Counted from the first letter of the stretch, positions 1-6,911 are shown. The stretch: DNA of 13,904 bases from Pseudomonadota bacterium (GCA_022560215.1 JADFTO010000043.1:1-13904); one strand, 5' to 3'. Notes: a model not told the origin generated them from the letters alone. Numbers and translations are program-made.

Positions 1-1304
1 CCGCCGGTCCAGCCCGTGTTGAGCAACCAGACATCTGCACCATGCTTTGAGACGCGATCAGCGAGCATCCTTGCGTACGCGCCCGGCTGGCGCGGGAGGA
101 ATGGGCCACCAAAGCCCGGGCTGAAGTTGGGCTGGGGCTCGGTGACACCCGCCTCGGTGCCCGCGAGTTTGGACGTGTACCCGTTGATGAAGTAGTACGA
201 CGCCTGCTCGGGGCTGAGCCGGCTGACCGGCGGCAGGACGCCGAACGCGTCCGCCGTCAGGAAGATCACGTTCCTCGGGTGCCCGCCCACGGACGGGATC
301 ACCGCGCCGGGAATGAAATCCACCGGGTACGTGACACGCGTGTTCTCGGTGATCGAGCCGTCGTCGTAGTCCGGCGCTCGGCTGTCGTCCAGGATGAGGT
401 TCTCGAGCACGGAGCCGAAGCGGATGGCGTTCCAGATCTGAGGCTCGCCCTCCTTCGACAGCTTGATGCACTTGGCGTAACAGCCGCCCTCGAAGTTGAA
501 CACGCCGCCCGGCCCCCATCCGTGCTCGTCGTCGCCGATCAGGGTGCGCGACGCGTCCGCCGAGAGCGTGGTCTTGCCGGTTCCCGACAGGCCGAAGAAG
601 ATGGCCACGTCGCCGTCCGGCCCAACATTCGCCGAACAGTGCATGGGCAGCACGCCGCGGGGCGGCAGCATGTAGTTGAGAACCCCGAAGATGGACTTCT
701 TGATCTCGCCGGCGTAGCCCGACCCGCCGATGAGCACCAGCTTGTTCTCGAAGCTGACGGTGATGACGGTCTCGGAATTGGTGCCGTCCTCTTCCGGAGT
801 GGCGAGGAATCCGGGAGCCTGGATGACGGTGAAGTCGGGGATGAATTCCCTCAACTCGCCGGCGTCCGGCTGGATGAACATGTTGCGGGCGAACAGGTTG
901 TGCCAGGCGTGCTCGGTGACCACCCTGATGCCCAGGCGGTGTTCCGGGTCGGCGCCCGCGTGGCAGTCCTGGACGAAGAGCTGGCGGCCTTCCAGATAGT
1001 CGAGCATCTTTTGTCGCAAGCCCTCGAACTTCTCGGGCGCCATGGGGCGGTTGACGTCGCCCCAGTCGATGGAGTCCCTGACGGAGTCCTCTTCCACGGT
1101 GAACTTGTCGTCGGGCGCCCGGCCCGTGTGCCGGCCGGTGACGGTGACCAGGGCGCCGTCCACCGAGGCCGTCCCCTCTCCCCGGCGCAGGGCTTCCTCG
1201 TAAAGGGCGGCGGAGGAATAATTCCAATGCACCGTGCCGGCCTTGACGATGCCGTGGTTTTCCAGCCCGTGGCGGCTGACCACGGGACCGATATCTTTCA
1301 TCAT
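1..1304 (-). CDS. pckA: Phosphoenolpyruvate carboxykinase (ATP), 3' end beyond the window
   Basis: Cytosolic enzyme converting oxaloacetate + ATP to PEP + CO2 + ADP, the entry step of gluconeogenesis. About 434 residues are visible of a family usually near 530-540, so about 100 C-terminal residues lie off the left edge. Visible motifs: substrate-site TGRHTGRAPDDKF around residues 56-68 (Arg62 matches the E. coli substrate arginine), MHCSANVG, P-loop GLSGTGKTTLS at 238-248, kinase-2 IGDDEHGW at 256-263, LPPVSRLSPEQA, and WLLNTGWTGG at the edge. The start is taken as the first of two adjacent ATG codons (1304 and 1301); GAGGGG at 1312-1317 is 7 nt upstream of the first. It follows cbtA by 94 nt with a candidate promoter of its own. 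PckA makes PEP, the phosphate donor of the PTS relay encoded to the right. The family call is secure; only the exact ATG is uncertain. Confidence 0.97.
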   Translation of the reverse strand, partial: MMKDIGPVVSRHGLENHGIVKAGTVHWNYSSAALYEEALRRGEGTASVDGALVTVTGRHTGRAPDDKFTVEEDSVRDSIDWGDVNRPMAPEKFEGLRQKMLDYLEGRQLFVQDCHAGADPEHRLGIRVVTEHAWHNLFARNMFIQPDAGELREFIPDFTVIQAPGFLATPEEDGTNSETVITVSFENKLVLIGGSGYAGEIKKSIFGVLNYMLPPRGVLPMHCSANVGPDGDVAIFFGLSGTGKTTLSADASRTLIGDDEHGWGPGGVFNFEGGCYAKCIKLSKEGEPQIWNAIRFGSVLENLILDDSRAPDYDDGSITENTRVTYPVDFIPGAVIPSVGGHPRNVIFLTADAFGVLPPVSRLSPEQASYYFINGYTSKLAGTEAGVTEPQPNFSPGFGGPFLPRQPGAYARMLADRVSKHGADVWLLNTGWTG

Positions 1305-1340
1305 TCCCCTACCCCTCGAACGGTTCCAGAAGCGGAAGGG

Positions 1341-1369
1341 ACGATAGGACGGGGACGGCCCAAAGGCAA
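1341..1369 (-). promoter_or_regulatory. Candidate sigma70-type promoter for pckA
   Basis: Read on the minus strand: -35 TTGCCT (1364-1369), a 17-nt spacer, -10 TATCGT (1341-1346). Each box matches the consensus at 4 of 6 positions. It would give a leader of about 30 nt before the pckA ATG. Position and spacing are good but the boxes are only moderate, so this is an inference. Confidence 0.3.
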
Positions 1370-1398
1370 CCGGAAGGATGGGCCGGGAAGCGGAACTT

Positions 1399-2058
1399 CT
1401 AGGGCCCCGTCCGGGCTTGGCCGAGCCGGCGGTAGACGTAGCCCGCCGCGCCCCCCAGCAGCAGCCAGAACAGGCCTGAGGTGACCAGGGATACCACCAC
1501 GAACTCGGCGGCCAGTTCCGCCGGCAGGGGGCCGGAAGCGGCCTCCTGGGCCGGCGCGCCGACCAGGTGGGGAAGGACGACCAGCGCCCCGCCGAGCACC
1601 CTGGCGAGAACGGGACGGGCGAGGAAGATCAGTCCCAGGCCGGCAAGCGTGGCCGCCGCCGTCGCCAGCCACCAGGCCTGGCGCTGGCCGAGATCGGCCG
1701 CCTGCATGCCGGGGACCTCGGGCGGCAGCCCCAGGGACGGCGCCAGGGAGAAGGCGGCGTATCCCCCGAGGCCCCAGAGCAATCCCTCCCGCCAGTCCAC
1801 GTCCCGGCCGCTCAAGGCGAAGGCGGCCGCCAGCATCAGGGCGAACCCGACGGCGGTGATCACGTCGGTGATCAGGGTGTAGGCATGGCGCCCGTAGCCC
1901 TCGTCGGGAGACACCTCTGCGGCCGCGCCTCCGGCCGCCGCCTCGTAGGTCTCCGCCTCCAGGATCAGGGGCACGGCCTTGACCATGTGGGCCCCCCAGA
2001 TGAAGAGGCCGGCAATGAAGCCGGCGGCCAGTGCCGTGACGAAAATGCGTCCGAACAC
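1399..2058 (-). CDS. cbtA: Cobalt transporter subunit CbtA
   Basis: 219-residue, strongly hydrophobic inner-membrane protein of the CbtA family, proposed to import cobalt for cobalamin synthesis together with the small CbtB. The N-terminus has the family pattern: a first membrane segment (about residues 5-24) followed by VKAVPLILEAETYE. Further hydrophobic segments lie at about 63-84, 92-110, 128-147, 152-168 and 187-210, and PHLVGAP appears near residue 162. The start is GTG at 2058, preceded by a very G-rich Shine-Dalgarno that overlaps the cbtB stop codon. Only 11 nt separate the two genes, so they are co-transcribed and probably translationally coupled. The role in cobalt uptake comes from family knowledge (association with cobalamin genes and B12 riboswitches); nothing in this window tests the substrate. 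Confidence 0.85.
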   Translation of the reverse strand: MFGRIFVTALAAGFIAGLFIWGAHMVKAVPLILEAETYEAAAGGAAAEVSPDEGYGRHAYTLITDVITAVGFALMLAAAFALSGRDVDWREGLLWGLGGYAAFSLAPSLGLPPEVPGMQAADLGQRQAWWLATAAATLAGLGLIFLARPVLARVLGGALVVLPHLVGAPAQEAASGPLPAELAAEFVVVSLVTSGLFWLLLGGAAGYVYRRLGQARTGP

Positions 2059-2061
2059 TCG

Positions 2062-2071
2062 CCCCCCCCTC
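2062..2071 (-). promoter_or_regulatory. Shine-Dalgarno of cbtA made of a G8 tract
   Basis: On the minus strand the sequence after the cbtB stop is TGAGGGGGGGGCGAGTG. Eight consecutive G form the ribosome-binding site and the GTG start follows 3 nt later; counted from GAGG, the spacing is 9 nt. This SD decides the cbtA start and ties it to termination of cbtB. Confidence 0.6.
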
Positions 2072-2252
2072 AGTGACAGGGGAAGGCGAGGGCGTGGCGA
2101 GTGTCGTGGGCGAAATCGTGGATCGTCAAGGGGTGGGCGAAGCCCGCGCCGTAGACCAGGAACACGCCGATGCAGGCGGCCATGATCGCAGGCAGGATTG
2201 CCGACGCGCGGCGGATCTGTCGGGAGTCCGCGGGATAAGGAATGGTTTTCAA
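2070..2252 (-). CDS. cbtB: Cobalt transporter subunit CbtB
   Basis: Small single-span membrane protein, partner of CbtA. From TTG at 2252 it is 60 residues, the usual CbtB size. It has a basic N-terminus, a hydrophobic segment ILPAIMAACIGVFLVYGAG at about 19-37, and the diagnostic metal-ligand-like C-terminus HDFAHDTRHALAFPCH with five His and one Cys. I chose TTG 2252 because GAGG (2261-2264) lies 8 nt upstream. A longer frame from TTG 2300 (76 residues) has no good ribosome-binding site, and its extra 16 residues are not typical of the family. It is the first gene of a cbtB-cbtA unit transcribed away from chvI. Confidence 0.82.
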   Translation of the reverse strand: MKTIPYPADSRQIRRASAILPAIMAACIGVFLVYGAGFAHPLTIHDFAHDTRHALAFPCH

Positions 2253-2347
2253 ATCATCGACCTCTGTCAGGTATGTGGCCTCGACAAACCCGCGCTTCAA
2301 CGGGCGGGGGCCGGGTTCCCGTTAATCCCCCTTAGCGGAGAGCCGTC
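2253..2347 (-). promoter_or_regulatory. Structured cbtB leader, possible reduced or degenerate cobalamin-type element
   Basis: The region from the predicted transcription start (about 2347) to the cbtB TTG holds overlapping complementary segments: AACGGG with CCCGTT, AACCCG with CGGGTT, and CCCGC with GCGGG. Some of these exclude each other. It contains GGGAA followed by a CCCCCGCCC block, and GGCCACATACCTGAC just before the SD, which matches the B12-box consensus at about 11 of 16 positions when right-aligned. cbtBA operons are often under cobalamin riboswitches. However, the leader is about 95 nt, shorter than a classical riboswitch (about 200 nt), and several conserved blocks are not recognisable. 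Confidence 0.3.
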
Positions 2348-2353
2348 GAAATG

Positions 2354-2383
2354 ACTATAATTTCGCCACAAACGCGCCGTCAA
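2354..2383 (-). promoter_or_regulatory. Promoter for cbtB-cbtA
   Basis: Minus strand: -35 TTGACG (2378-2383, 5 of 6 to consensus), an 18-nt spacer, -10 TATAGT (2354-2359, 5 of 6). Transcription would begin near 2347. The -10 overlaps a perfect TATAAT on the opposite strand facing chvI. Confidence 0.5.
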
Positions 2384-2391
2384 TTGATAAT
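2356..2391 (+). promoter_or_regulatory. Candidate promoter elements for chvI-chvG
   Basis: Two -10-like hexamers face chvI: TATAAT at 2356-2361 (perfect, but with no good -35 at 16-18 nt) and GATAAT at 2386-2391 (5 of 6), which has TCGCCA (4 of 6) at 2363-2368 with a 17-nt spacer. The second would give a leader of about 20 nt. Which is used cannot be told from sequence. A ChvI-type autoregulatory site could also lie here, but I did not recognise one. Confidence 0.4.
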
Positions 2392-2417
2392 GGCTCGAAG
2401 TCCGTGGAGTTATGTTC

Positions 2418-3113
2418 ATGCGCCCCACCATCGCACTCGTCGACGATGACCGCAACATCCTGACCTCGGTATCCATGGCCCTGGAGGCCGAAGGCTTCGA
2501 GGTGCATACCTATGCCGACGGCAGCGCCGCCCTGGAGGGCATGGTCCGGACGCCGGTGGACCTGGCCATCCTGGACATCAAGATGCCGCGCATGGACGGC
2601 ATGGAGCTGCTGGAGAGGCTGCGCCGGAAGGGCAACCTTCCGGTGATCTTCCTGACCTCCAAGGACGACGAAATCGACGAGGTCCTGGGTCTTCGCATGG
2701 GCGCCGACGACTACATCAAGAAACCCTTTTCCCAGCACCTCCTGATCGAACGAATCCGCGCCGTGCTGCGCCGGCACGGCCTGGCGGCCGCCGGTTCCGA
2801 AGAGACGGGCGAGGTCATGCGGCGCGGCGAGCTGACCCTCGACCCGGCGCGTCATCTGTGCACCTGGCGGGGCGGCGGGATTGACCTCACGGTGACCGAG
2901 TTCCTGCTCTTGCAAGCCCTGGCCAAGCGCCCCGGCCACGTGAAAAGCCGCGACCAGCTGATCGACGCGGCCTATGGCGAGCACATCTACGTGGACGACC
3001 GCACCATCGACAGCCACATCAAGCGCCTGCGCAAGAAGTTCAAGGCCGTGGACTCCGATTTCGCCCACATCGAGACCCTCTACGGAGTCGGCTACCGCTA
3101 TCGCGGCGACTGA
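2418..3113 (+). CDS. chvI: OmpR-family response regulator ChvI
   Basis: DNA-binding response regulator of the ChvG-ChvI system, which in alphaproteobacteria controls envelope, acid-stress and host-adaptation genes. The N-terminal receiver domain (about 1-120) has the acidic pocket DDD at 9-11, phospho-acceptor Asp53 in LAILDIKMP, Thr80 in IFLTS, and Lys102 in KKPF. A C-terminal winged helix (about 130-229) contains the typical VTEFLLLQAL and VDDRTIDSHIKRLRKK stretches. ATG 2418 gives 231 residues and has GGAG at 2406-2409 with 8-nt spacing; an ATG at 2412 would add two residues with only 2 nt to the SD. chvG follows after 18 nt, so the two form an operon. The IALVDDDRNILTSVS start is characteristic of ChvI. 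Confidence 0.93.
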   Translation: MRPTIALVDDDRNILTSVSMALEAEGFEVHTYADGSAALEGMVRTPVDLAILDIKMPRMDGMELLERLRRKGNLPVIFLTSKDDEIDEVLGLRMGADDYIKKPFSQHLLIERIRAVLRRHGLAAAGSEETGEVMRRGELTLDPARHLCTWRGGGIDLTVTEFLLLQALAKRPGHVKSRDQLIDAAYGEHIYVDDRTIDSHIKRLRKKFKAVDSDFAHIETLYGVGYRYRGD

Positions 3114-3131
3114 TACCAAAGGTCACCGATA

Positions 3132-4733
3132 ATGACCAGGGGGACACATCGACGGGCGCGCGCCTTCTCCCCCCTGACCAGGCGGATCCTCGCCGTCAAC
3201 GTGCTGGCGCTGGCCATTCTGGTGGCCGGCCTTCTGTACCTCGGCGAGTACCGCAGGAGCCTGATCGAGACCAAGCTCGAATCCTTGAGGATACAGGCGG
3301 AATTGTTCGCCGCCGCCATCGGCGAGGGCGCCGTCACCCCCGACCAGGGCTCGGGCCAAGACCTGCATCGCGAGATCGTGCGCCAGATGGTCCGGCGCCT
3401 TGTCGAGACCACCGACAATCGCGCCCGCCTGTTCGCCCTCGATGGCAGGCTGCTGGCCGACAGCCGGCTGCTTCTCGGGCCCGGCGGCATGGTCCAGATC
3501 GAGGAGCTGCCGCCGCCGGAAGACGGTGAGGGATTGGCGGGCGCCGTCTTCGACCTCTACGACCGGCTGATGGCGAGTCTGACGGGAAGCGATCCCCTGC
3601 CCCCCTACCGGGAGAACCCTCGGCAGCGCGCCGGCGACTACGAGGAAGCGGCCCAAGCCCTTACCGGGGAGGGAATGGCGGCCGTGCGCTCCCTGTCCCG
3701 CGGCGGTATGATCCTCAGCGTCGCCGTGCCCGTGCAGCGCTACAAGCAGGTCCTGGGCGCCCTCATGCTGTCCAAGGGGTCCCGGGACATCGACGAAGCC
3801 CTGCTCCAGATGCGCGTGGACATCCTCAAGGTGTTCGCCGTGGCCCTGGCGGTGACCGTCGCCCTGTCGATGTATCTGGCGGGCACCATCGCCCGGCCCA
3901 TCCGCCGTCTCGCCGACGCCGCCGAGCGGGTGCGCCAGGGACTGAGCCGCCTTCATACCATTCCCGACTTCGCCGGACGCGGCGACGAGATCGGCGATCT
4001 GGCTCTCAGCCTGAAAGACATGACCGAGGCCCTGTGGCGGCGCATGGACGCCATCGAGTCCTTCGCCGCCGACGTGGCCCACGAGATCAAGAACCCCCTC
4101 ACCAGCCTGCGCAGCGCCGTGGAAACCGCCGCCCGGGTGAAGGACCCGGACCAGCAGCGGAAACTGATGGCCATCATCCAGGAGGACGTGCTGCGCCTGG
4201 ACAGGCTGATCAGCGACATCTCGGACGCCTCGCGCCTGGACGCGGAGCTGTCCCGCGCCGAACAGGCGCCGGTGAATCTCGGCCTCATGCTGGCCACCAT
4301 CGTCGAAGTGCACGAGGCCTCGGCCGTCCCCGGCAATTGCACACTCCGCCTGGAATGCGGCGACGGACTGGTGGTCAACGGGATGGACAGCCGCCTGGCC
4401 CAGGTCTTCCAGAACCTCATCGCCAACGCCTTTTCCTTCAGCCCCCCCGGCGGCGGCGTCACCATCGCCGCCTCGGGCGACAAGGACTTCGTGGAGGTGA
4501 AAATCGACGACAACGGCCCCGGATTCCCCGAAGGCAAGGAAGAAACCATCTTCAAGCGTTTCTACACCGAACGCCCGAAAGGCGAGAAGTTCGGCATCCA
4601 CAGCGGGCTCGGTCTCAGCATTTCCAAGCAGATCATCGAGGCCCACGGCGGCACCATCATGGCCGAAAACCGCCATGACGGGGAAGGTCGCGTCACCGGC
4701 GCCCGCTTTTGCGTGCGGCTGCCCCGGCTTTGA
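3132..4733 (+). CDS. chvG: Sensor histidine kinase ChvG
   Basis: 533-residue inner-membrane sensor kinase that phosphorylates ChvI. Order of parts: short cytoplasmic N-terminus, TM1 at about 19-37, periplasmic sensor region about 39-230, TM2 about 231-251, HAMP about 252-305, and HisKA with acceptor His317 in FAADVAHEIKNPLTSLRS. The ATPase domain has an N-box with Asn428 and Asn432, G1 DDNGPGFP at 459-466, an F-box IFKRFYTERP, and G2 HSGLGLSI at 490-497. All catalytic motifs are intact. Gene order with chvI and the nearby pckA and hprK fits the conserved alphaproteobacterial locus. It ends 15 nt before the end of the convergent hydrolase gene, with no obvious terminator between them. Confidence 0.93.
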   Translation: MTRGTHRRARAFSPLTRRILAVNVLALAILVAGLLYLGEYRRSLIETKLESLRIQAELFAAAIGEGAVTPDQGSGQDLHREIVRQMVRRLVETTDNRARLFALDGRLLADSRLLLGPGGMVQIEELPPPEDGEGLAGAVFDLYDRLMASLTGSDPLPPYRENPRQRAGDYEEAAQALTGEGMAAVRSLSRGGMILSVAVPVQRYKQVLGALMLSKGSRDIDEALLQMRVDILKVFAVALAVTVALSMYLAGTIARPIRRLADAAERVRQGLSRLHTIPDFAGRGDEIGDLALSLKDMTEALWRRMDAIESFAADVAHEIKNPLTSLRSAVETAARVKDPDQQRKLMAIIQEDVLRLDRLISDISDASRLDAELSRAEQAPVNLGLMLATIVEVHEASAVPGNCTLRLECGDGLVVNGMDSRLAQVFQNLIANAFSFSPPGGGVTIAASGDKDFVEVKIDDNGPGFPEGKEETIFKRFYTERPKGEKFGIHSGLGLSISKQIIEAHGGTIMAENRHDGEGRVTGARFCVRLPRL

Positions 4734-4748
4734 GCAAAACGGGCCGGA

Positions 4749-5360
4749 TCAAAGGAGGCCGAGCGCGCCGAGATCCGAGCGCAGCCGTTCCGGGCCGTCG
4801 AACAGGATGCCGTGGAAACCGAGGGCACGGGCGGCATCTACGTTTTCGGCCAGATCGTCGATGAAGACCGCGTCTTCGGCCCGGATGCCGTGGGTGTCGA
4901 GCAGGTGCTCGAAGATGCGCCGGTCGGGCTTGATCAACTCCACCTCGCCGGAGACCACGATGCCCTCGAACCAGTCGATGTAATCGTAAAGGGAACGGAC
5001 GATGGGAAACGTCTCCGCCGGCCCGTTGGTGAGGCAGAAGAGCGGCCATCCCCGGGCCTTGAGGTCGGCCATGATCTCCACCGTGCCCTCGATGGCGCCC
5101 CGGAACATTTCCGTCCACCGGCCGTAAAAGGCGTCGATGAGTTCGGCCTTGTCCGGGTGCTGGGCCTTGACCTCGGCCACCGCCTCGGCGATGGGGCGCC
5201 CGGCGTCCTGGCGGACGTGCCAGGCCCGGGTGCAGACCGTGCCCAGGAAGTCCTCCATGGCGCGCTCGTCGTCGAACAGCTTGCGGTAAAGATAGCGCGG
5301 GTCCCAGTCGTAGAGGACGCCGCCCAAGTCGAAGACGACGGTGCTCGGCCCTCCGGTCAT
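4749..5360 (-). CDS. HAD-superfamily hydrolase (YihX-like, subfamily IA)
   Basis: 203-residue soluble hydrolase, probably a small-molecule phosphatase; the substrate is unknown. HAD motifs: I VVFDLGGVLYDWD with nucleophile Asp11, II Thr111 in CLTNG, III Lys144 in ELIKPDRRIF, IV FIDDLAENV with Asp168/Asp169. A helical cap lies between motifs I and II. In motif I the residue at nucleophile+2 is Gly, not Asp; this is usual for the DLGGV/DLGNV group. ATG 5360 is chosen because motif I starts 8 residues later and GAGG lies 10 nt upstream; the frame stays open further upstream but with no family-like sequence. It is antisense to its neighbours: convergent with chvG and divergent from hprK. Confidence 0.8.
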   Translation of the reverse strand: MTGGPSTVVFDLGGVLYDWDPRYLYRKLFDDERAMEDFLGTVCTRAWHVRQDAGRPIAEAVAEVKAQHPDKAELIDAFYGRWTEMFRGAIEGTVEIMADLKARGWPLFCLTNGPAETFPIVRSLYDYIDWFEGIVVSGEVELIKPDRRIFEHLLDTHGIRAEDAVFIDDLAENVDAARALGFHGILFDGPERLRSDLGALGLL

Positions 5361-5448
5361 GCGGGTGTGTCCTCGTTTCAGGGGTTGCAAATGCGCGGAC
5401 GCCATATGCATGGGCCCGGGGCCCGAAGGCAAGGGAAATCCCGCGCCC

Positions 5449-5457
5449 AGAGCGCTA
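5449..5457. repeat. Half-copy of the AGAGC palindromic repeat
   Basis: AGAGCGCTA at 5449-5457 is identical to the first 9 bases of the palindrome at 9583-9605. It lies in the divergent gap between the hydrolase gene and hprK. At 9 bases it could be chance; it is listed because fuller relatives lie between other genes of the window. Confidence 0.25.
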
Positions 5458-5458
5458 G

Positions 5459-5464
5459 TTGACA
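5459..5464 (+). promoter_or_regulatory. Perfect -35 hexamer upstream of hprK
   Basis: TTGACA is centred about 34 nt before the hprK ATG. The region where a -10 box should be (about 5482-5489) is C-rich and a poor match. No Shine-Dalgarno precedes the ATG, so if the hexamer is real the hprK message would start at or next to its start codon. Weak without a -10. Confidence 0.25.
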
Positions 5465-5495
5465 GCCGCCGCCCGGGCCTCCACCCTCCCCGCCC

Positions 5496-5918
5496 ATGGA
5501 ACAGGTTCACGCAACCTGCGTCGAGATCGGGGGCACGGGCGTGCTGCTCCGCGGGCCGCCGGGGAGCGGCAAGTCGGACCTGGCCCTGCGCCTGATCGAC
5601 GGCGGCGCCGGGCTGGTCGCCGACGACCGGGCCGACCTCGACCTGGAAGGGGGCCGCGTGGTGGTCACGGCCCCGCCTGAAATCGCCGGGCTGTTCGAGG
5701 TGCGCGGGCAGGGCGTCAGGCGCGTGGCCCGGGTCGAGCGCGCGGTGCTCGGGCTGGTGGTCGACCTGGTCCCGCCGGAGCGGGTGGAGCGCCTGCCCGA
5801 GGCCGCTCATTGCGAGGTTCTCGGCGTCACCCTGCCGCTGGTCCGGCTGGCCCCCTTCGAGGCCTCGGCGGCGGCCAAGGTGCGCCTCGCCGCCGGTTCC
5901 TCGAACCCCCTCGCGTGA
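5496..5918 (+). CDS. hprK: HPr kinase/phosphorylase, short alphaproteobacterial form
   Basis: Phosphorylates HPr on the regulatory serine and can dephosphorylate it, linking metabolite state to PTS activity. Only the catalytic domain is present (140 residues against about 310 in Firmicutes), as is normal in alphaproteobacteria. Walker A GPPGSGKS is at 20-27, LVADDRADL gives Asp43/Asp44, and His5 lies 15 residues before the P-loop. That is the same spacing as the catalytic His and P-loop in the Lactobacillus/Bacillus enzymes, and the P-loop-to-Asp spacing (23) also matches. VRGQGV at about 69-74 resembles the family signature. ATG 5496 is the only usable start, because an in-frame TGA lies at 5460; it lacks an SD. 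The likely target is Ser66 of the HPr encoded downstream. Confidence 0.9.
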   Translation: MEQVHATCVEIGGTGVLLRGPPGSGKSDLALRLIDGGAGLVADDRADLDLEGGRVVVTAPPEIAGLFEVRGQGVRRVARVERAVLGLVVDLVPPERVERLPEAAHCEVLGVTLPLVRLAPFEASAAAKVRLAAGSSNPLA

Positions 5919-5943
5919 CGGGACTCCGGGCGGGGGATATAAT
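5915..5943 (+). promoter_or_regulatory. Candidate internal promoter before rapZ
   Basis: GTGACG (5915-5920, 4 of 6 to TTGACA, overlapping the hprK stop codon), a spacer of exactly 17 nt, then a perfect TATAAT at 5938-5943. It would start a transcript near 5950, about 44 nt before the rapZ ATG, so rapZ and the PTS genes could be expressed independently of hprK. Confidence 0.45.
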
Positions 5944-5993
5944 GCGCCTTAAGTGAAGAATCCCCCTGAACGGCGGCGTGAGGGACGAAGGCC

Positions 5994-6911
5994 ATGAGTT
6001 GCCGGACACAAACGGCGTCCAAGGACCGGGCGAGCACCCCGGAAGGCGGCTCCCGGGCGCGCGTGGTCCTGGTCACGGGCATGTCCGGCGCCGGCAAGAC
6101 GACGGCGCTCAAGGCCCTGGAGGACATGGATTACGAGGCCGTGGACAACGTCCCCCTGTCGCTCCTCAACAGCCTGGTGGCGCCGGTCCGGCGGGGGGCG
6201 CCAGACTTCCGGCGCCCCATGGCCATCGGCGTCGACATCCGCACCCGGGATTTCGGCGTCGAACCTTTCCTCGACGCCATCGACAGCCTCCGGGCCGTTG
6301 ACGGCGTCGACGTCAGGGTCCTGTTCCTGGACTGCGACGACGTGGTGCTCAGCCGCCGCTACGAGGAGACCCGCCGCCGCCATCCCCTGGCAGGGGACCG
6401 TCCCGTCCCGGACGGCATAGATCACGAACGCACCCTGGTCGCGCCCCTGCTCGACCTCGCGGACCTGGTGGTGGACACCAGCGAACTGGCGCCGGGGGCC
6501 CTCAAGCACATCCTCCAGGGCCACCTGGGCCACTCAACCGGGTTAACCATTTTCGTCACCTCCTTTTCGTACCGCCACGGGCTGCCCCGCATGGCCGACC
6601 TGGTGTTCGACGTCCGTTTCCTCGCCAATCCCTTTTACCGGCCGGAACTGAAGGACCTGGACGGGCGCGACCCGGCCGTCGCCGATTTCATCTCCTCAGA
6701 CGGCGGGTTCGGGCAGTTCTTCGATGGCGTCACCGGCCTGCTCGAACCCCTGCTGCCCCGCTACGTCGAGGAGGGCAAGAGCTATCTCACCATCGCCGTC
6801 GGCTGCACGGGCGGCCGCCACCGCTCGGTCTTCGTCGCGGAGGCGCTGGCACGCTGGCTGGAGGCCCTGGGCCGGACCGTCCAGGTGCGCCACCGGGACT
6901 TGGCGGAATGA
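5994..6911 (+). CDS. rapZ: RapZ-family nucleotide-binding adaptor protein
   Basis: 305-residue cytosolic P-loop protein. In E. coli, RapZ binds glucosamine-6-phosphate and guides RNase E to the sRNA GlmZ; in alphaproteobacteria the RNA role is not established. Motifs: Walker A GMSGAGKT at 29-36; LFLDCDDVVLSRRYEETRRRHPL, a family hallmark; a C-terminal domain with IFVTSFSYRHGLP; and GCTGGRHRSV at 270-279 (the sugar/RNA-binding region in E. coli). The N-terminus is about 20 residues longer than E. coli RapZ. ATG 5994 has GAGG 10 nt upstream. It lies between hprK and EIIA, and rapZ is also tied to PTS genes in gamma-proteobacteria. Confidence 0.92.
   Translation: MSCRTQTASKDRASTPEGGSRARVVLVTGMSGAGKTTALKALEDMDYEAVDNVPLSLLNSLVAPVRRGAPDFRRPMAIGVDIRTRDFGVEPFLDAIDSLRAVDGVDVRVLFLDCDDVVLSRRYEETRRRHPLAGDRPVPDGIDHERTLVAPLLDLADLVVDTSELAPGALKHILQGHLGHSTGLTIFVTSFSYRHGLPRMADLVFDVRFLANPFYRPELKDLDGRDPAVADFISSDGGFGQFFDGVTGLLEPLLPRYVEEGKSYLTIAVGCTGGRHRSVFVAEALARWLEALGRTVQVRHRDLAE

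Noticed and set aside
3123..4676. Long open frame antisense to chvG (about 517 codons)
   Set aside because: A GC-rich shadow of the chvG codon pattern; composition is His/Gly/Ala-biased with no recognisable domain, while the sense frame has complete kinase motifs. Similar long antisense frames opposite ptsI, ahcY and divL were dropped for the same reason.
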